Shown piece by piece: positions 15,630-22,602 of a stretch of 64,000 nucleotides of DNA. Source of the stretch: JASLEW01 sp035544895. GTDB lineage: Bacteria > Acidobacteriota > Thermoanaerobaculia > Multivoradales > UBA5704. The DNA is taken from NCBI GenBank assembly GCA_035544895.1, contig DASZZM010000031.1, positions 62,001 through 126,000 of the forward strand. The letters are read 5' to 3'. How positions within the stretch are numbered: position 1 is the stretch's first letter; each line of letters begins with the position of its first letter. The notes below the pieces were generated by a model that saw only the letters and a list, made by a program, of their open reading frames with translations, did not search any database and was not told where the DNA came from. The translations under genes and the position numbers were made by a program.

Positions 15630-15898
15630 GGTCCGACGAGCGAACCGCCCGCCAGATCGGCCATGCCTTCCGGCGCATCCGCGTGGAGCGGAAGAAGACG
15701 CAGCAGGTGATCGCGAATCGCGCCGGTCTCACCAAGCCAACGCTCTCCCGCTACGAGCGGGGGCGCGCATGTCCTCCCTTCCCCGACCTGCTCAAGGTGC
15801 TCGCGGCTCTTGAGTGCTCGCCCCAGGACTTCGGCCGCTACTTCGGGCCGATCGGCGACGCCAAGAAGCTACCGCGTTGCCCGGCGTCCCCCGCCTAG
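15626..15898 (+). CDS. XRE-family helix-turn-helix regulator 2
   Basis: 90 residues with GHAFRRIRVERKKTQQVIANRAGLTKPTLSRYERGRACP, a Cro/C1-type domain. LLKVLAALECSPQDFGRYF follows, very like the matching segment of the preceding protein. The pair probably arose by duplication and may form a heterodimer or act as opposing regulators. A GC-rich hairpin follows 12 bp behind the stop. Confidence 0.8.
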   Translation: MRSDERTARQIGHAFRRIRVERKKTQQVIANRAGLTKPTLSRYERGRACPPFPDLLKVLAALECSPQDFGRYFGPIGDAKKLPRCPASPA

Positions 15899-15910
15899 CA
15901 GGTCACTACG

Positions 15911-15936
15911 GCCCGGCTCGCGACTCTGAGCCGGGC
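15911..15936 (+). terminator. hairpin after the XRE pair
   Basis: GCCCGGCTC and GAGCCGGGC form a perfect 9-bp stem with an 8-nt loop. No clear U-run follows (CGCCCCTCTG), so termination efficiency is uncertain. Confidence 0.5.
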
Positions 15937-15952
15937 CGCCCCTCTGTTCGAT

Positions 15953-15985
15953 AACCCGGTTATAACCGGGTTAAAACCGGGTTTT
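15953..15985. promoter_or_regulatory. AACCGGGTT operator cluster
   Basis: A perfect 20-bp palindrome at 15953-15972 (AACCCGGTT-AT-AACCGGGTT) is followed directly by another AAAACCGGGTTTT (15973-15985), giving three half-sites. It lies just upstream of the small gene at 15994 and downstream of the XRE pair, whose products or the small protein itself may bind it. Confidence 0.65.
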
Positions 15986-15993
15986 GTGGTAGT

Positions 15994-16212
15994 ATGCAGC
16001 ACATGGCAGCGAGGAAGAAAAACGGCCGGCCAACGAACGACGAGGCGACGACCACCCTGGAGGTCACCGGCGTCGAGCCCAAGCTGATCGAGTACCTGAA
16101 GGATCTGAAGGCCAAGCAGGGTTTCGGCAACTCTCTGTCGGCCATCGCCCGCGGGTTTATCTGGAACGAGGTGAACGCGCTGATCGCGGCCAACAGGTTG
16201 AAGGAGCGTTAG
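15994..16212 (+). CDS. small DNA-binding-like protein
   Basis: 72 residues (ATG at 15994; an ATG three codons later is also possible). A basic arm (MAARKKNGRPTNDEATTT) is followed by LEVTGVEPKLIEYLKDLKAKQGFGNSLSAIARGFIWNEVNALI, which has a strand followed by two helices, compatible with an RHH-type regulator. The AACCGGGTT palindrome cluster ends 8 bp before its start, consistent with autoregulation. The family cannot be named. Confidence 0.55.
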   Translation: MQHMAARKKNGRPTNDEATTTLEVTGVEPKLIEYLKDLKAKQGFGNSLSAIARGFIWNEVNALIAANRLKER

Positions 16213-16294
16213 AGGCGGCCTCCTGTTCAGGGAGCACTAAAACATGCTAGCCTCCCCTCTCAGCCTCACCGACTGGATCGAGGAGGAACGGCGG

Positions 16295-17143
16295 ATGCCC
16301 GTGCTGCTCACCGGACCCCAATTGCGAGACGCCGTTACCAATCGCACCTTCATCAAGGGCGGAGATCCAGACCACGCCGAGGGCATCAAATACGATCTAA
16401 CGCTTGGCACCCTGATCTTGAAGGCCGGAAGCGCCCCGATCGACACGACGCAACTCAGCGAGGTGGAGCGTGGGCGGCTGGTGGTCGAGCCCAACGAAGT
16501 AGTCTTCGCGCTCACCCAGGAACGGCTGGAGCTGCCGAAAGACATGATGGCGCAGCTCAGCCCGAAGCGGAGCATCAGTCACGCCGGCATCCTAGTGATT
16601 GGTGGCTTCGGCATCGACCCCGGCTATCACGGTTACCTACTCCTCGGCCTGTACAACCTCTCGTCCACCCCGTTCCGACTCCTGCCGGGGCGCAGGGTCA
16701 TTGCCGCGAGCTTCTACCGGCTGGAAGAGGGAGAGGCCGGCGACTTCCCTGTACCGAAGCCGCTGGATGAGTTCCCGCCAGAACTCATCCAGACGATGGA
16801 GAAGTACAAGCCGGAGGGGGCGCAGGCGCTACAAGACGCGGTCCGAAAACTCGAAAGTGATCTCAGGGCTCTCCGGGATGAGGTGGCAAAGCACACCCGC
16901 TTCGAGGAGACCCTCGACCGTCACGACAAGCAGATCGAGAATCTTCTCGCGGGCCTAACAGCAGAACGGGAGGCCCGTGAAAAAGGCGAGGACAAACTCT
17001 CGCAAAGCTTGAAGACCATCGAGACGGCCTTCCTGAAGGCGCAAGGCGGAGCCAAGGTTCTCTTCTGGGTCCTCGGAATCGTCACCGCTTTTGCCGTTGG
17101 GATAGCCGTAGCCATCGCAAAGGGTTGGCTCCACATCCCCTAG
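16295..17143 (+). CDS. Dcd/dUTPase-fold protein with coiled coil and C-terminal membrane anchor
   Basis: I chose the ATG at 16295 (AGGAGG 8 nt upstream) over the ATG at 16244; this gives 282 residues. Residues 1-160 resemble the dCTP deaminase/dUTPase superfamily: EGIKYDLTLG, LELPKDMMAQLSPKRSISHAG, GFGIDPGYHGYLLLGLYNLSSTPFRLLPGRRV. In dCTP deaminase the catalytic Glu follows this IDPG strand (VLE); here the position appears to be Gly (LLG), so deamination is doubtful. Residues about 185-255 are heptad-rich coiled coil and 258-278 (VLFWVLGIVTAFAVGIAVAIA) a single membrane segment. Dcd-type proteins occur in anti-phage defence; a defence role here is conjecture. Confidence 0.7.
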   Translation: MPVLLTGPQLRDAVTNRTFIKGGDPDHAEGIKYDLTLGTLILKAGSAPIDTTQLSEVERGRLVVEPNEVVFALTQERLELPKDMMAQLSPKRSISHAGILVIGGFGIDPGYHGYLLLGLYNLSSTPFRLLPGRRVIAASFYRLEEGEAGDFPVPKPLDEFPPELIQTMEKYKPEGAQALQDAVRKLESDLRALRDEVAKHTRFEETLDRHDKQIENLLAGLTAEREAREKGEDKLSQSLKTIETAFLKAQGGAKVLFWVLGIVTAFAVGIAVAIAKGWLHIP

Positions 17144-17194
17144 CGCCGAGCACCAGGGCGGCCAGCAGCGCCGCCGCCAGGACCAGCACTCCGT

Positions 17195-17229
17195 GTCAAA
17201 GGATTAGGCGTCCCGCCAAATCTGTTGAC
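17195..17229. repeat. 35-bp palindrome, copy 2
   Basis: GTCAAAGGATTAGGC pairs with GCCAAATCTGTTGAC across a short loop, with some mismatches. It is clearly related to the copy at 11547-11581 outside the transposon. It lies 21 bp upstream of the small gene at 17251, where it may act as a regulatory site. Confidence 0.7.
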
Positions 17230-17250
17230 GCGCTTTGAGAGGAGTTGAAA

Positions 17251-17445
17251 ATGGCTGAAAGGATCACGCTTTACGACGTGACGGAGATCGTAGCGCCTGG
17301 GCACAGGCGCAAGATCGCTGTTGAGGCGGCACTAGAACTCATTCGGGCCTACAGTGTCAGCAGCACTGCCTTGGACTACCATTTGAAGAACTTGAATGCC
17401 TACGTGGATCTGATCCAGGCGGCGCTGGAGCCGCAGAAGAAGTAG
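17251..17445 (+). CDS. small hypothetical protein, transposon passenger
   Basis: 64 residues from an ATG preceded by GAGAGGAG at good distance. MAERITLYDVTEIVAPGHRRKIAVEAALELIRAYSVSS is followed by a helical C-terminus (YHLKNLNAYVDLIQAALEPQKK). It is soluble, probably mostly helical, with no recognised family. Confidence 0.6.
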   Translation: MAERITLYDVTEIVAPGHRRKIAVEAALELIRAYSVSSTALDYHLKNLNAYVDLIQAALEPQKK

Positions 17446-17479
17446 CGCGCGCGACACACGCTATGGTCCGCTGACCGAC

Positions 17480-17584
17480 CTACCGGCGCCGCACAAGGGC
17501 CGCCACCCCGAGGACCACGCCGGCCAACCCGAGCCCGACGCCGATCGCCGACAGAACGACGCTCACCACCGCCAGCGCTTCCAC
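17480..17584 (-). CDS. very small single-span membrane protein
   Basis: A 34-residue frame: GTG start at 17584 with AGGGG 3-4 nt upstream, then EALAVVSVVLSAIGVGLGL, AGVVLGVAALVRRR and TAG. It is one uninterrupted hydrophobic helix with a positively charged cytosolic end, 26 bp inside the right terminal repeat. Single-span micro-peptides of this kind can be type I toxins or membrane regulators. The hydrophobic reading could also be chance in GC-rich DNA. Confidence 0.4.
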   Translation of the reverse strand: MEALAVVSVVLSAIGVGLGLAGVVLGVAALVRRR

Positions 17585-17609
17585 GTCCCCTATTCTGGAC
17601 GCCGTGGCC

Positions 17610-17642
17610 TGGGTCTGTCAAGTACACAATCCCGAGATCTTT
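17610..17642 (-). repeat. right terminal inverted repeat and target duplication of the transposon
   Basis: The inverted repeat at 17610-17634 reads TGGGTCTGTCAAGTA...AATCCCG on the plus strand. It is followed by AGATCTTT (17635-17642), identical to the left flank. Two mismatches to the left repeat, both A/G. Confidence 0.93.
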
Positions 17643-17992
17643 TGACGGCAGCAAGTGCCGCAGCGCGCCGCCCGCCTGGGCGAAAACACTGAAAACACGC
17701 TGGTTGCATCTATGCGCCCGGCCTGGCAGCGGGCTTGATTCCCTGACCCCCCATCTATAACCGGGAGAGGAGGTGGCGCCAAGGAAGCAGCGAAGACGAA
17801 AGCACGGCAGGGACCGGGCCGCGCTGGCGGCCCGGTTGCACTTCCGCCCTTTCAGGCTGCCGGGCTCCGCGGTTTCCGGTCCGGCCGCCAGCTTGCCCTC
17901 GACCGTGGACCCTACTGCGTCGCGAGTGGTAGCATGGCTCGCTCTCCGGCATCCAGTCCGGATGATGTCCGGCTGGAGGGCGGAGACTGCCC
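17643..17992. other. intergenic region between the transposon and pyrF, no gene seen
   Basis: 350 bp of resident DNA. It begins TGACGGC, which together with the left flank rebuilds a half-copy of the 35-bp palindrome. I see no credible reading frame, RNA or clear promoter in it. A purine stretch (GGGAGAGGAGG) near 17763 is not followed by a usable start. Confidence 0.5.
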
Positions 17993-18742
17993 GTGCCCAC
18001 TCCCAAGAACATCCCACCTGGCGACCGCCTCATCGTGCCCTTGGACGTGCCGGATTTCGACCGGGCCAGGGATCTCGTGCTGACGCTCGGATCCTCGGTG
18101 ATGTTCTACAAGATCGGCCTCGAGCTCCTTCTGTCCGCCGGCGGTGGGTACTCCCGCATGGTCGATTGGCTGCTCGAGCAGCGCAAGAAGGTCATGCTCG
18201 ACGTCAAGATTTTCGACATTGCCCGGACCACCGCGGCGGCGATCAGGCAGTTGACCGGGCAGGGGGTGACCTTCGTGACCGTACACGGCACGGACGAGAT
18301 CTTGCGCGCTGCCGTCGAGGTAAAAAACGGCGTCAAGGTGCTGGCGGTCACCGTCTTGACGAGCTTCGACCAGAAGGACCTCGAAGACCTGGGCTTTCCC
18401 GCGGGCGTCAGCGTCGAGAGGGTCGTTCTGTCCCGCGCCAGGAGGGCTCTCGAGATCGGCTGCGACGGCGTGATCTCGTCCGGACTGGAGGCCGAGGAGC
18501 TGCGCAGGAGCCTCGGAGAGAGTTTCCTGATCGTCGTCCCCGGCGTCCGGCCGGGCGTCAACCGGGAGGAAGCCTACCGCGACGATCAGAAGCGGGTGGT
18601 CGATGTCGAGGAGGCCTTCGAGAAGGGCGCGGACTATATCGTCGTCGGCCGGCCGATCCTCAGGGCGGCCAATCCGCGCGCGGCGGCTGAAGAGATCCAG
18701 CAGCGGATCGCGGCGTTTTTCGCCCGGGCCGAAACCATTTAG
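17993..18742 (+). CDS. pyrF: orotidine 5'-phosphate decarboxylase
   Basis: Final enzyme of UMP synthesis (OMP to UMP). 249 residues from a GTG start. Residues about 14-19 IVPLDV, FYKIGLELL, the catalytic MLDVKIFDIARTTAAAI (Asp-x-Lys...Asp), TVHGTDEIL, VLAVTVLTSF, CDGVISSGLEAEEL, VVPGVRPG and DYIVVGRPILRAANP are all family signatures. It stands alone, without other pyr genes. Confidence 0.95.
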   Translation: MPTPKNIPPGDRLIVPLDVPDFDRARDLVLTLGSSVMFYKIGLELLLSAGGGYSRMVDWLLEQRKKVMLDVKIFDIARTTAAAIRQLTGQGVTFVTVHGTDEILRAAVEVKNGVKVLAVTVLTSFDQKDLEDLGFPAGVSVERVVLSRARRALEIGCDGVISSGLEAEELRRSLGESFLIVVPGVRPGVNREEAYRDDQKRVVDVEEAFEKGADYIVVGRPILRAANPRAAAEEIQQRIAAFFARAETI

Positions 18743-18857
18743 GGCTCCTGAGCTCCGGTTCTCATTCGCTCCGTCGCCAGGCGCCGGCCTCCGCTCTGGC
18801 CCGGGATCCACGGCACGCGGTAGCCATGGCATGGGCTTTCGAGTAGATTACCGGCCC

Positions 18858-19541
18858 ATGGCCGGCGAGCGCTCGATCGCGCGGGAGTACCTCGAAGCCC
18901 TGATCATCGCGGCGATCTTTTTGCGCTTCGCCAATACGTTCGTGGTGCAAACCTTCTACATCCCGACCGGATCGATGGAAGACACCTTGCTGGTGGGCGA
19001 TCACCTCTTCGTCAATCGGTTCATCTACGGCCCCGCCCCGACGGCGCTGGAGAGGAAGCTGCTGCCGCTTCGTCCGGTCCGGCGGGGCGACATCGTCGTC
19101 TTCCGCTCCAAGGAAACTCCGCGCACGGACGTGGTCAAGCGGTGCATCGGCTTGCCGGGCGACGTCATCCGGGTGGTCGACAAGAAGGTGTACATCAACG
19201 GCAAGGCGGTGAACGACTCGGCCTACGCCGTGCATAAAGACCCCAAGAACATGTTCGTCCCCTATCCGTATGCGCCGCGAGACAACTTTGGCCCCTTCAC
19301 GGTGCCGCCGGACAGCTACTTTTGCATGGGTGACAATCGCGACAATTCGTATGACTCCCGCTACTGGGGCGAGCTGCCCGCCAGCTACCTCAAGGGACGC
19401 GCCTTCCTCATCTACTGGTCGAACGGCGCCCAGTCGTCCGAGAGCCAGGGCATCCGCTCGAGCGTGCGCGACTTCGTGAAGACCGCTCTCGGCTTCTTCA
19501 CCAGCACCCGCTGGAACCGGACTTTCCGCCTGGTCCGCTAG
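18858..19541 (+). CDS. lepB: signal peptidase I, paralogue 1
   Basis: Removes signal peptides outside the cytoplasmic membrane. Start chosen at the ATG at 18858 (MAGERSIAREYLEAL), 227 residues; an ATG nine codons earlier is possible. An N-terminal membrane segment (ALIIAAIFLRFANTFVV) precedes the nucleophile motif IPTGSMEDTLLVGD. The general-base Lys lies in DVVKRCIGLPGD, and box E is YFCMGDNRDNSYDSRYWG. The C-terminus shares the RTFRLVR ending with the next gene, so the two arose by duplication. Confidence 0.92.
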   Translation: MAGERSIAREYLEALIIAAIFLRFANTFVVQTFYIPTGSMEDTLLVGDHLFVNRFIYGPAPTALERKLLPLRPVRRGDIVVFRSKETPRTDVVKRCIGLPGDVIRVVDKKVYINGKAVNDSAYAVHKDPKNMFVPYPYAPRDNFGPFTVPPDSYFCMGDNRDNSYDSRYWGELPASYLKGRAFLIYWSNGAQSSESQGIRSSVRDFVKTALGFFTSTRWNRTFRLVR

Positions 19542-19571
19542 TGTTCCGCCTGGGTTAGCCGGGCGCCGTCG

Positions 19572-20294
19572 ATGTCGGCCGACCACGATCAGCAAAGACC
19601 CCTGGCGCGGGAATACCTGGAAGCGCTGGCGATCGCGGTGATCTTCGCCGTCTTCGCCCGTACCTACGTGGTCCAGGCATTCAAGATTCCTTCGGGCTCG
19701 ATGGAGCCGAACCTGCTGGTCGGCGACCATATCCTGGTCAACAAGTTCATCTATGGGCCGACCCTCTTCAGCCTGGAGCGGTCGCTGCTGCCGGTGCGCG
19801 ATGTGCGGCGCGGCGATGTCGTGGTCTTCCGCTTCCCGCCGGACCCCTCGCGAGACTTCGTCAAGCGCGCCATCGGCCTTCCTGGCGACACCATCAGGCT
19901 GGCCGACAAGAAGCTCCACATCAATGGGCGGCGGGTCGCCGACGAGAGCTACGCCATTCACTCTGACAAGACCGCCTATCCGCACGGCCCGCTGTTCGGC
20001 GCCACCCCCACCGGCCAGTTGCGCGACAATTTCGGCCCCTTCCTGGTTCCTCCTGCGAACTACTTCTGCCTGGGAGACAATCGCGACAACTCGCACGACT
20101 CGCGCTTCTGGGGCACGGTGCCGGAGAGCTTGGTCAAGGGACGGGCGCTCATGGTCTACTGGTCCTTCGCGAGCCCGGCGGCGGACTTCGGCGAGGGGTC
20201 CGGCTTCTGGAACAAGCTCGAGCGGGCGGCCCGCGTGGCGCTCCACTCCTTCAGCCGGACGAGATGGGATCGCTCCTTCCGGATTGTGCGCTAG
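19572..20294 (+). CDS. lepB: signal peptidase I, paralogue 2
   Basis: 240 residues, closely similar to the preceding gene. AREYLEALAIAVIFAVFARTYVV is the membrane anchor, IPSGSMEPNLLVGD holds the catalytic Ser, DFVKRAIGLPGD the Lys and YFCLGDNRDNSHDSRFWG box E. It starts 30 bp after its twin. Two copies may share substrates or differ in specificity. Confidence 0.93.
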   Translation: MSADHDQQRPLAREYLEALAIAVIFAVFARTYVVQAFKIPSGSMEPNLLVGDHILVNKFIYGPTLFSLERSLLPVRDVRRGDVVVFRFPPDPSRDFVKRAIGLPGDTIRLADKKLHINGRRVADESYAIHSDKTAYPHGPLFGATPTGQLRDNFGPFLVPPANYFCLGDNRDNSHDSRFWGTVPESLVKGRALMVYWSFASPAADFGEGSGFWNKLERAARVALHSFSRTRWDRSFRIVR

Positions 20295-20327
20295 ACTCTC
20301 GCTACAGACAGCCCTCGGAGGAAGAGC

Positions 20328-20696
20328 ATGGAGCGGCGCATCGCTGAACGGGGCGAAGGCAATATCGGCTGTATCATCTCGGCCTTGGCGCTCGGCGTGA
20401 TCATCCTGCTCGCCTGGAAGCTGGTGCCGGTCAAGATCGCCAGCGCCCAGCTCTACGACTTCATGGAAGAGCAAGCCAAGTTCGCGGCCTCCCTGCCGCC
20501 GGACCAGCTCGCGGGAAAGATCCTGTGGAGAGCCACGGAGCTGAGGCTGCCCCTCGACAAGGAGCACCTCAAGGTCGAAAGGATCGGCGACACGATCCGG
20601 ATGGAGGCGCGCTACACGGTGCCGGTGAGCTTTCCCGGCTACGTCTATAAGTGGTCCTTCGACCACCAGATCGACCGGCCGATCTATATCTTCTGA
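20328..20696 (+). CDS. single-span membrane protein next to the signal peptidases (DUF4845-like)
   Basis: 122 residues behind AGGAAGAGC. One N-terminal membrane segment (GCIISALALGVIILLAWKLVPV) precedes a soluble domain with an alternating strand pattern (EHLKVERIGDTIRMEARYTVPVSFPGYVYKWSFDHQIDRPIYIF). Placement behind lepB and the ending recall the DUF4845 proteins found after lepB in proteobacteria, but this match is by eye. Function unknown. Confidence 0.65.
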   Translation: MERRIAERGEGNIGCIISALALGVIILLAWKLVPVKIASAQLYDFMEEQAKFAASLPPDQLAGKILWRATELRLPLDKEHLKVERIGDTIRMEARYTVPVSFPGYVYKWSFDHQIDRPIYIF

Positions 20697-20717
20697 GTCT
20701 GAGGCCGGCCCGGAGGG

Positions 20718-22478
20718 ATGAAACGGCGCGATGGGGCGAGGCCGGGCGCGGCGCTCCAGGTCTTGGCGGCGGGCGCTTTGCCGGGGGTCCTGGCGGGCGC
20801 CCAGCTGGCCGGCCTGATTTTCTTCCTCAACCCCGATCTTCCGTTCGCGGCCGCGACGGTGCTGCGCGGGATAGGGCTTTACGGCGGCATGCTGGGCCTG
20901 GCCGGCGCGCTGATCCACCTGCCCTTGCTCTGGGGGCGGCCAGGGCGCGCCGGCCGCCTGCTGCCGTGGACGATCACCCTGGCGCTGGCCGCCGCGGCCC
21001 TGCTCGACTGGATCCATGCCTCGCTCTACGCCTACTACCTGCCGCCAGGTATCAACGATCGGCTGATCAAAACCGCCATCTGGCTGTCGCTGGCCGCGCT
21101 CATTGGCTTCTACACGGCCCTGCTGCACACCCTTCACCGGCGGCCTTACAGCCGGCGCAGCCGCTTGCTGTTCGCGTCGCTCGGCGTGCTCTCGATCATC
21201 GCCATGGTGGAGCGGAGGGAGGCCTTCCACCCCCGCTCGGCGCCGCGCCCGCGGCCGTCCGCGGTAGAGGTGCGCCGGCGGCCGGCGCTGTGGGTCGTCG
21301 GACTCGACACCGCCACTCTCGACGCGATCCTGCCCTTGGCTGGACAGGGACGGCTGCCCTTCCTCGCCAAGGTGCTGCAGCAAGGCGCCCACGGGCGAAT
21401 CGAAGCGCTCTCTCCGAACCGACCCGAGTCGCTGTGGACGTCGCTCGCGACGGGCAAGTACCCGTGGAAGCACGGCGTCAGCGGCGGACGCCTGTACCGG
21501 GCCGATTGGATCGCGCGCGGCGCCGAGCTGCACCTCTTGCCGGCCGGCATCGCCTTCTGGCGTTGGGGCATCCCCGGCCGAGGGAGCCGCCTGCCGCACG
21601 CCTACACGCGGCAGGCTCTGACCTTGTGGGAGATCCTCCCGCGGCTGGCCGTACAGACGGGCATGGTCAGCTGGCCGGCCTCCGCACCGGTGTCTCGACA
21701 AGCCGCTCTAGCGCTTTCCGACCGTTTCTTTACCGAGCGCGGCGAACCGGGAAACGCGCAGCCCCCGGGGCTCGGCGCGCGCGCGCGGCTCTTGCGCCCC
21801 GATCTTGGCGCCGTGCGGTCGCTGGTCGCGGCGAGCATGGGTCCGTCTCCGCCGCAGGCGGTCGTCGAGTCCGTCGCCGGCGATCTCTGGCGCGAGTCGC
21901 TGGGGCTCTACCTGCTGGATCAGCGGCGCGACCTCGGCGGCCTCCTCCTCGTCCTTCCTGGCCTGCGTCACGTCTCGCGCCGTTACTTCGGAGGCTATAG
22001 CGCCGCGCAGTTCCAGGGAGCGCAGGCGAGGGACTCTCGGGAGGCGGCCGAGCTGATTGCCGCCTACTACTCGCGTCTGGACACTTTTCTCGCCGAGCTC
22101 TGGGCGCGCGAGGCTGGACCGCGGGTGCTGGCAGTGGTTTCGGCGTACGGCGTCGAAGGCTCGCTCGGGTGGCGGCGCGTAGTGGGAAAGCTCTCGCGCG
22201 AGGCATCGCTCGAAGGCTTCGTGGCGGGATCTCCCGATGGAGTCCTGATGCTCTATGGCGAGGGCATCCAGCCGGGCGCGCTGATCACCGGCGCGCGTCT
22301 GGTCGACCTCGTGCCCACTCTCATGTACGCCCTCGGATTCCCCGTCGCCCGCGACCTCGACGGCCAGGTCCTCACCGCTGCCTTCGAGAAGCCCTTCCTC
22401 GCCCGTAATCCCCTGACCTTCCTTCCCAGCTACGACTCTCTCGCGGAAACTGAACCCTTTACCACGGCGCCGCGGTAG
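20718..22478 (+). CDS. membrane-anchored alkaline-phosphatase-superfamily hydrolase
   Basis: 586 residues. About five membrane segments fill residues 10-165. A soluble domain of the phosphodiesterase/nucleotide pyrophosphatase type follows: LWVVGLDTATLDAILPL (first metal Asp), then NRPESLWTSLATGKYPWKHGVSG with the Ser/Thr nucleophile region, and later VLAVVSAYGVEGS and DLVPTLMYALGFPVARDLDGQVL, a common end of this family. Some late metal-binding residues are unclear (the usual SDHG reads SAYG), so activity is uncertain. The substrate may be a lipid head group or glycan. Confidence 0.75.
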   Translation: MKRRDGARPGAALQVLAAGALPGVLAGAQLAGLIFFLNPDLPFAAATVLRGIGLYGGMLGLAGALIHLPLLWGRPGRAGRLLPWTITLALAAAALLDWIHASLYAYYLPPGINDRLIKTAIWLSLAALIGFYTALLHTLHRRPYSRRSRLLFASLGVLSIIAMVERREAFHPRSAPRPRPSAVEVRRRPALWVVGLDTATLDAILPLAGQGRLPFLAKVLQQGAHGRIEALSPNRPESLWTSLATGKYPWKHGVSGGRLYRADWIARGAELHLLPAGIAFWRWGIPGRGSRLPHAYTRQALTLWEILPRLAVQTGMVSWPASAPVSRQAALALSDRFFTERGEPGNAQPPGLGARARLLRPDLGAVRSLVAASMGPSPPQAVVESVAGDLWRESLGLYLLDQRRDLGGLLLVLPGLRHVSRRYFGGYSAAQFQGAQARDSREAAELIAAYYSRLDTFLAELWAREAGPRVLAVVSAYGVEGSLGWRRVVGKLSREASLEGFVAGSPDGVLMLYGEGIQPGALITGARLVDLVPTLMYALGFPVARDLDGQVLTAAFEKPFLARNPLTFLPSYDSLAETEPFTTAPR

Positions 22479-22602
22479 GCCTGGCGGCAGGAAGTTAAAG
22501 GGTCGTGACAGCGCATCAGGGCCCCGGCAGCCTGGATCCACCGTGAATCGTAAATTAAGAGATGAAATGGTGATATACGGATTCAATTCCTCGATTCGCC
22601 CA

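Larger units (their letters stand above)
11676..17634 (+). mobile_element. IS1595-family transposon with passenger genes, 5,959 bp
   Basis: Both ends are defined: 25-bp inverted repeats with two mismatches, flanked by an identical 8-bp AGATCTTT on each side. Eight base pairs is the target duplication known for IS1595-family elements, and the first gene inside is an ISXO2-like transposase. Unlike a simple insertion sequence it carries roughly ten further genes: a small Lys-rich protein, an RHH/DUF433/PIN operon, a second RHH protein, an unknown protein with two XRE regulators, another small DNA-binding-like protein, a Dcd-fold membrane protein and two very small proteins. Intact ends and an intact transposase suggest recent insertion. 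Confidence 0.92.

Noticed and set aside
17086..17190. Minus-strand hydrophobic frame (GTG near 17187) antisense to the Dcd-fold gene end
   Set aside because: No ribosome-binding site, and its hydrophobic start soon runs into the antisense of a real gene.
18762..21701. 979-codon open frame on the minus strand
   Set aside because: It lies antisense to the two signal peptidase genes and their neighbours. Its composition is the Arg/Gly/Ala/His-rich pattern of a GC-rich shadow frame, with no recognisable motif.
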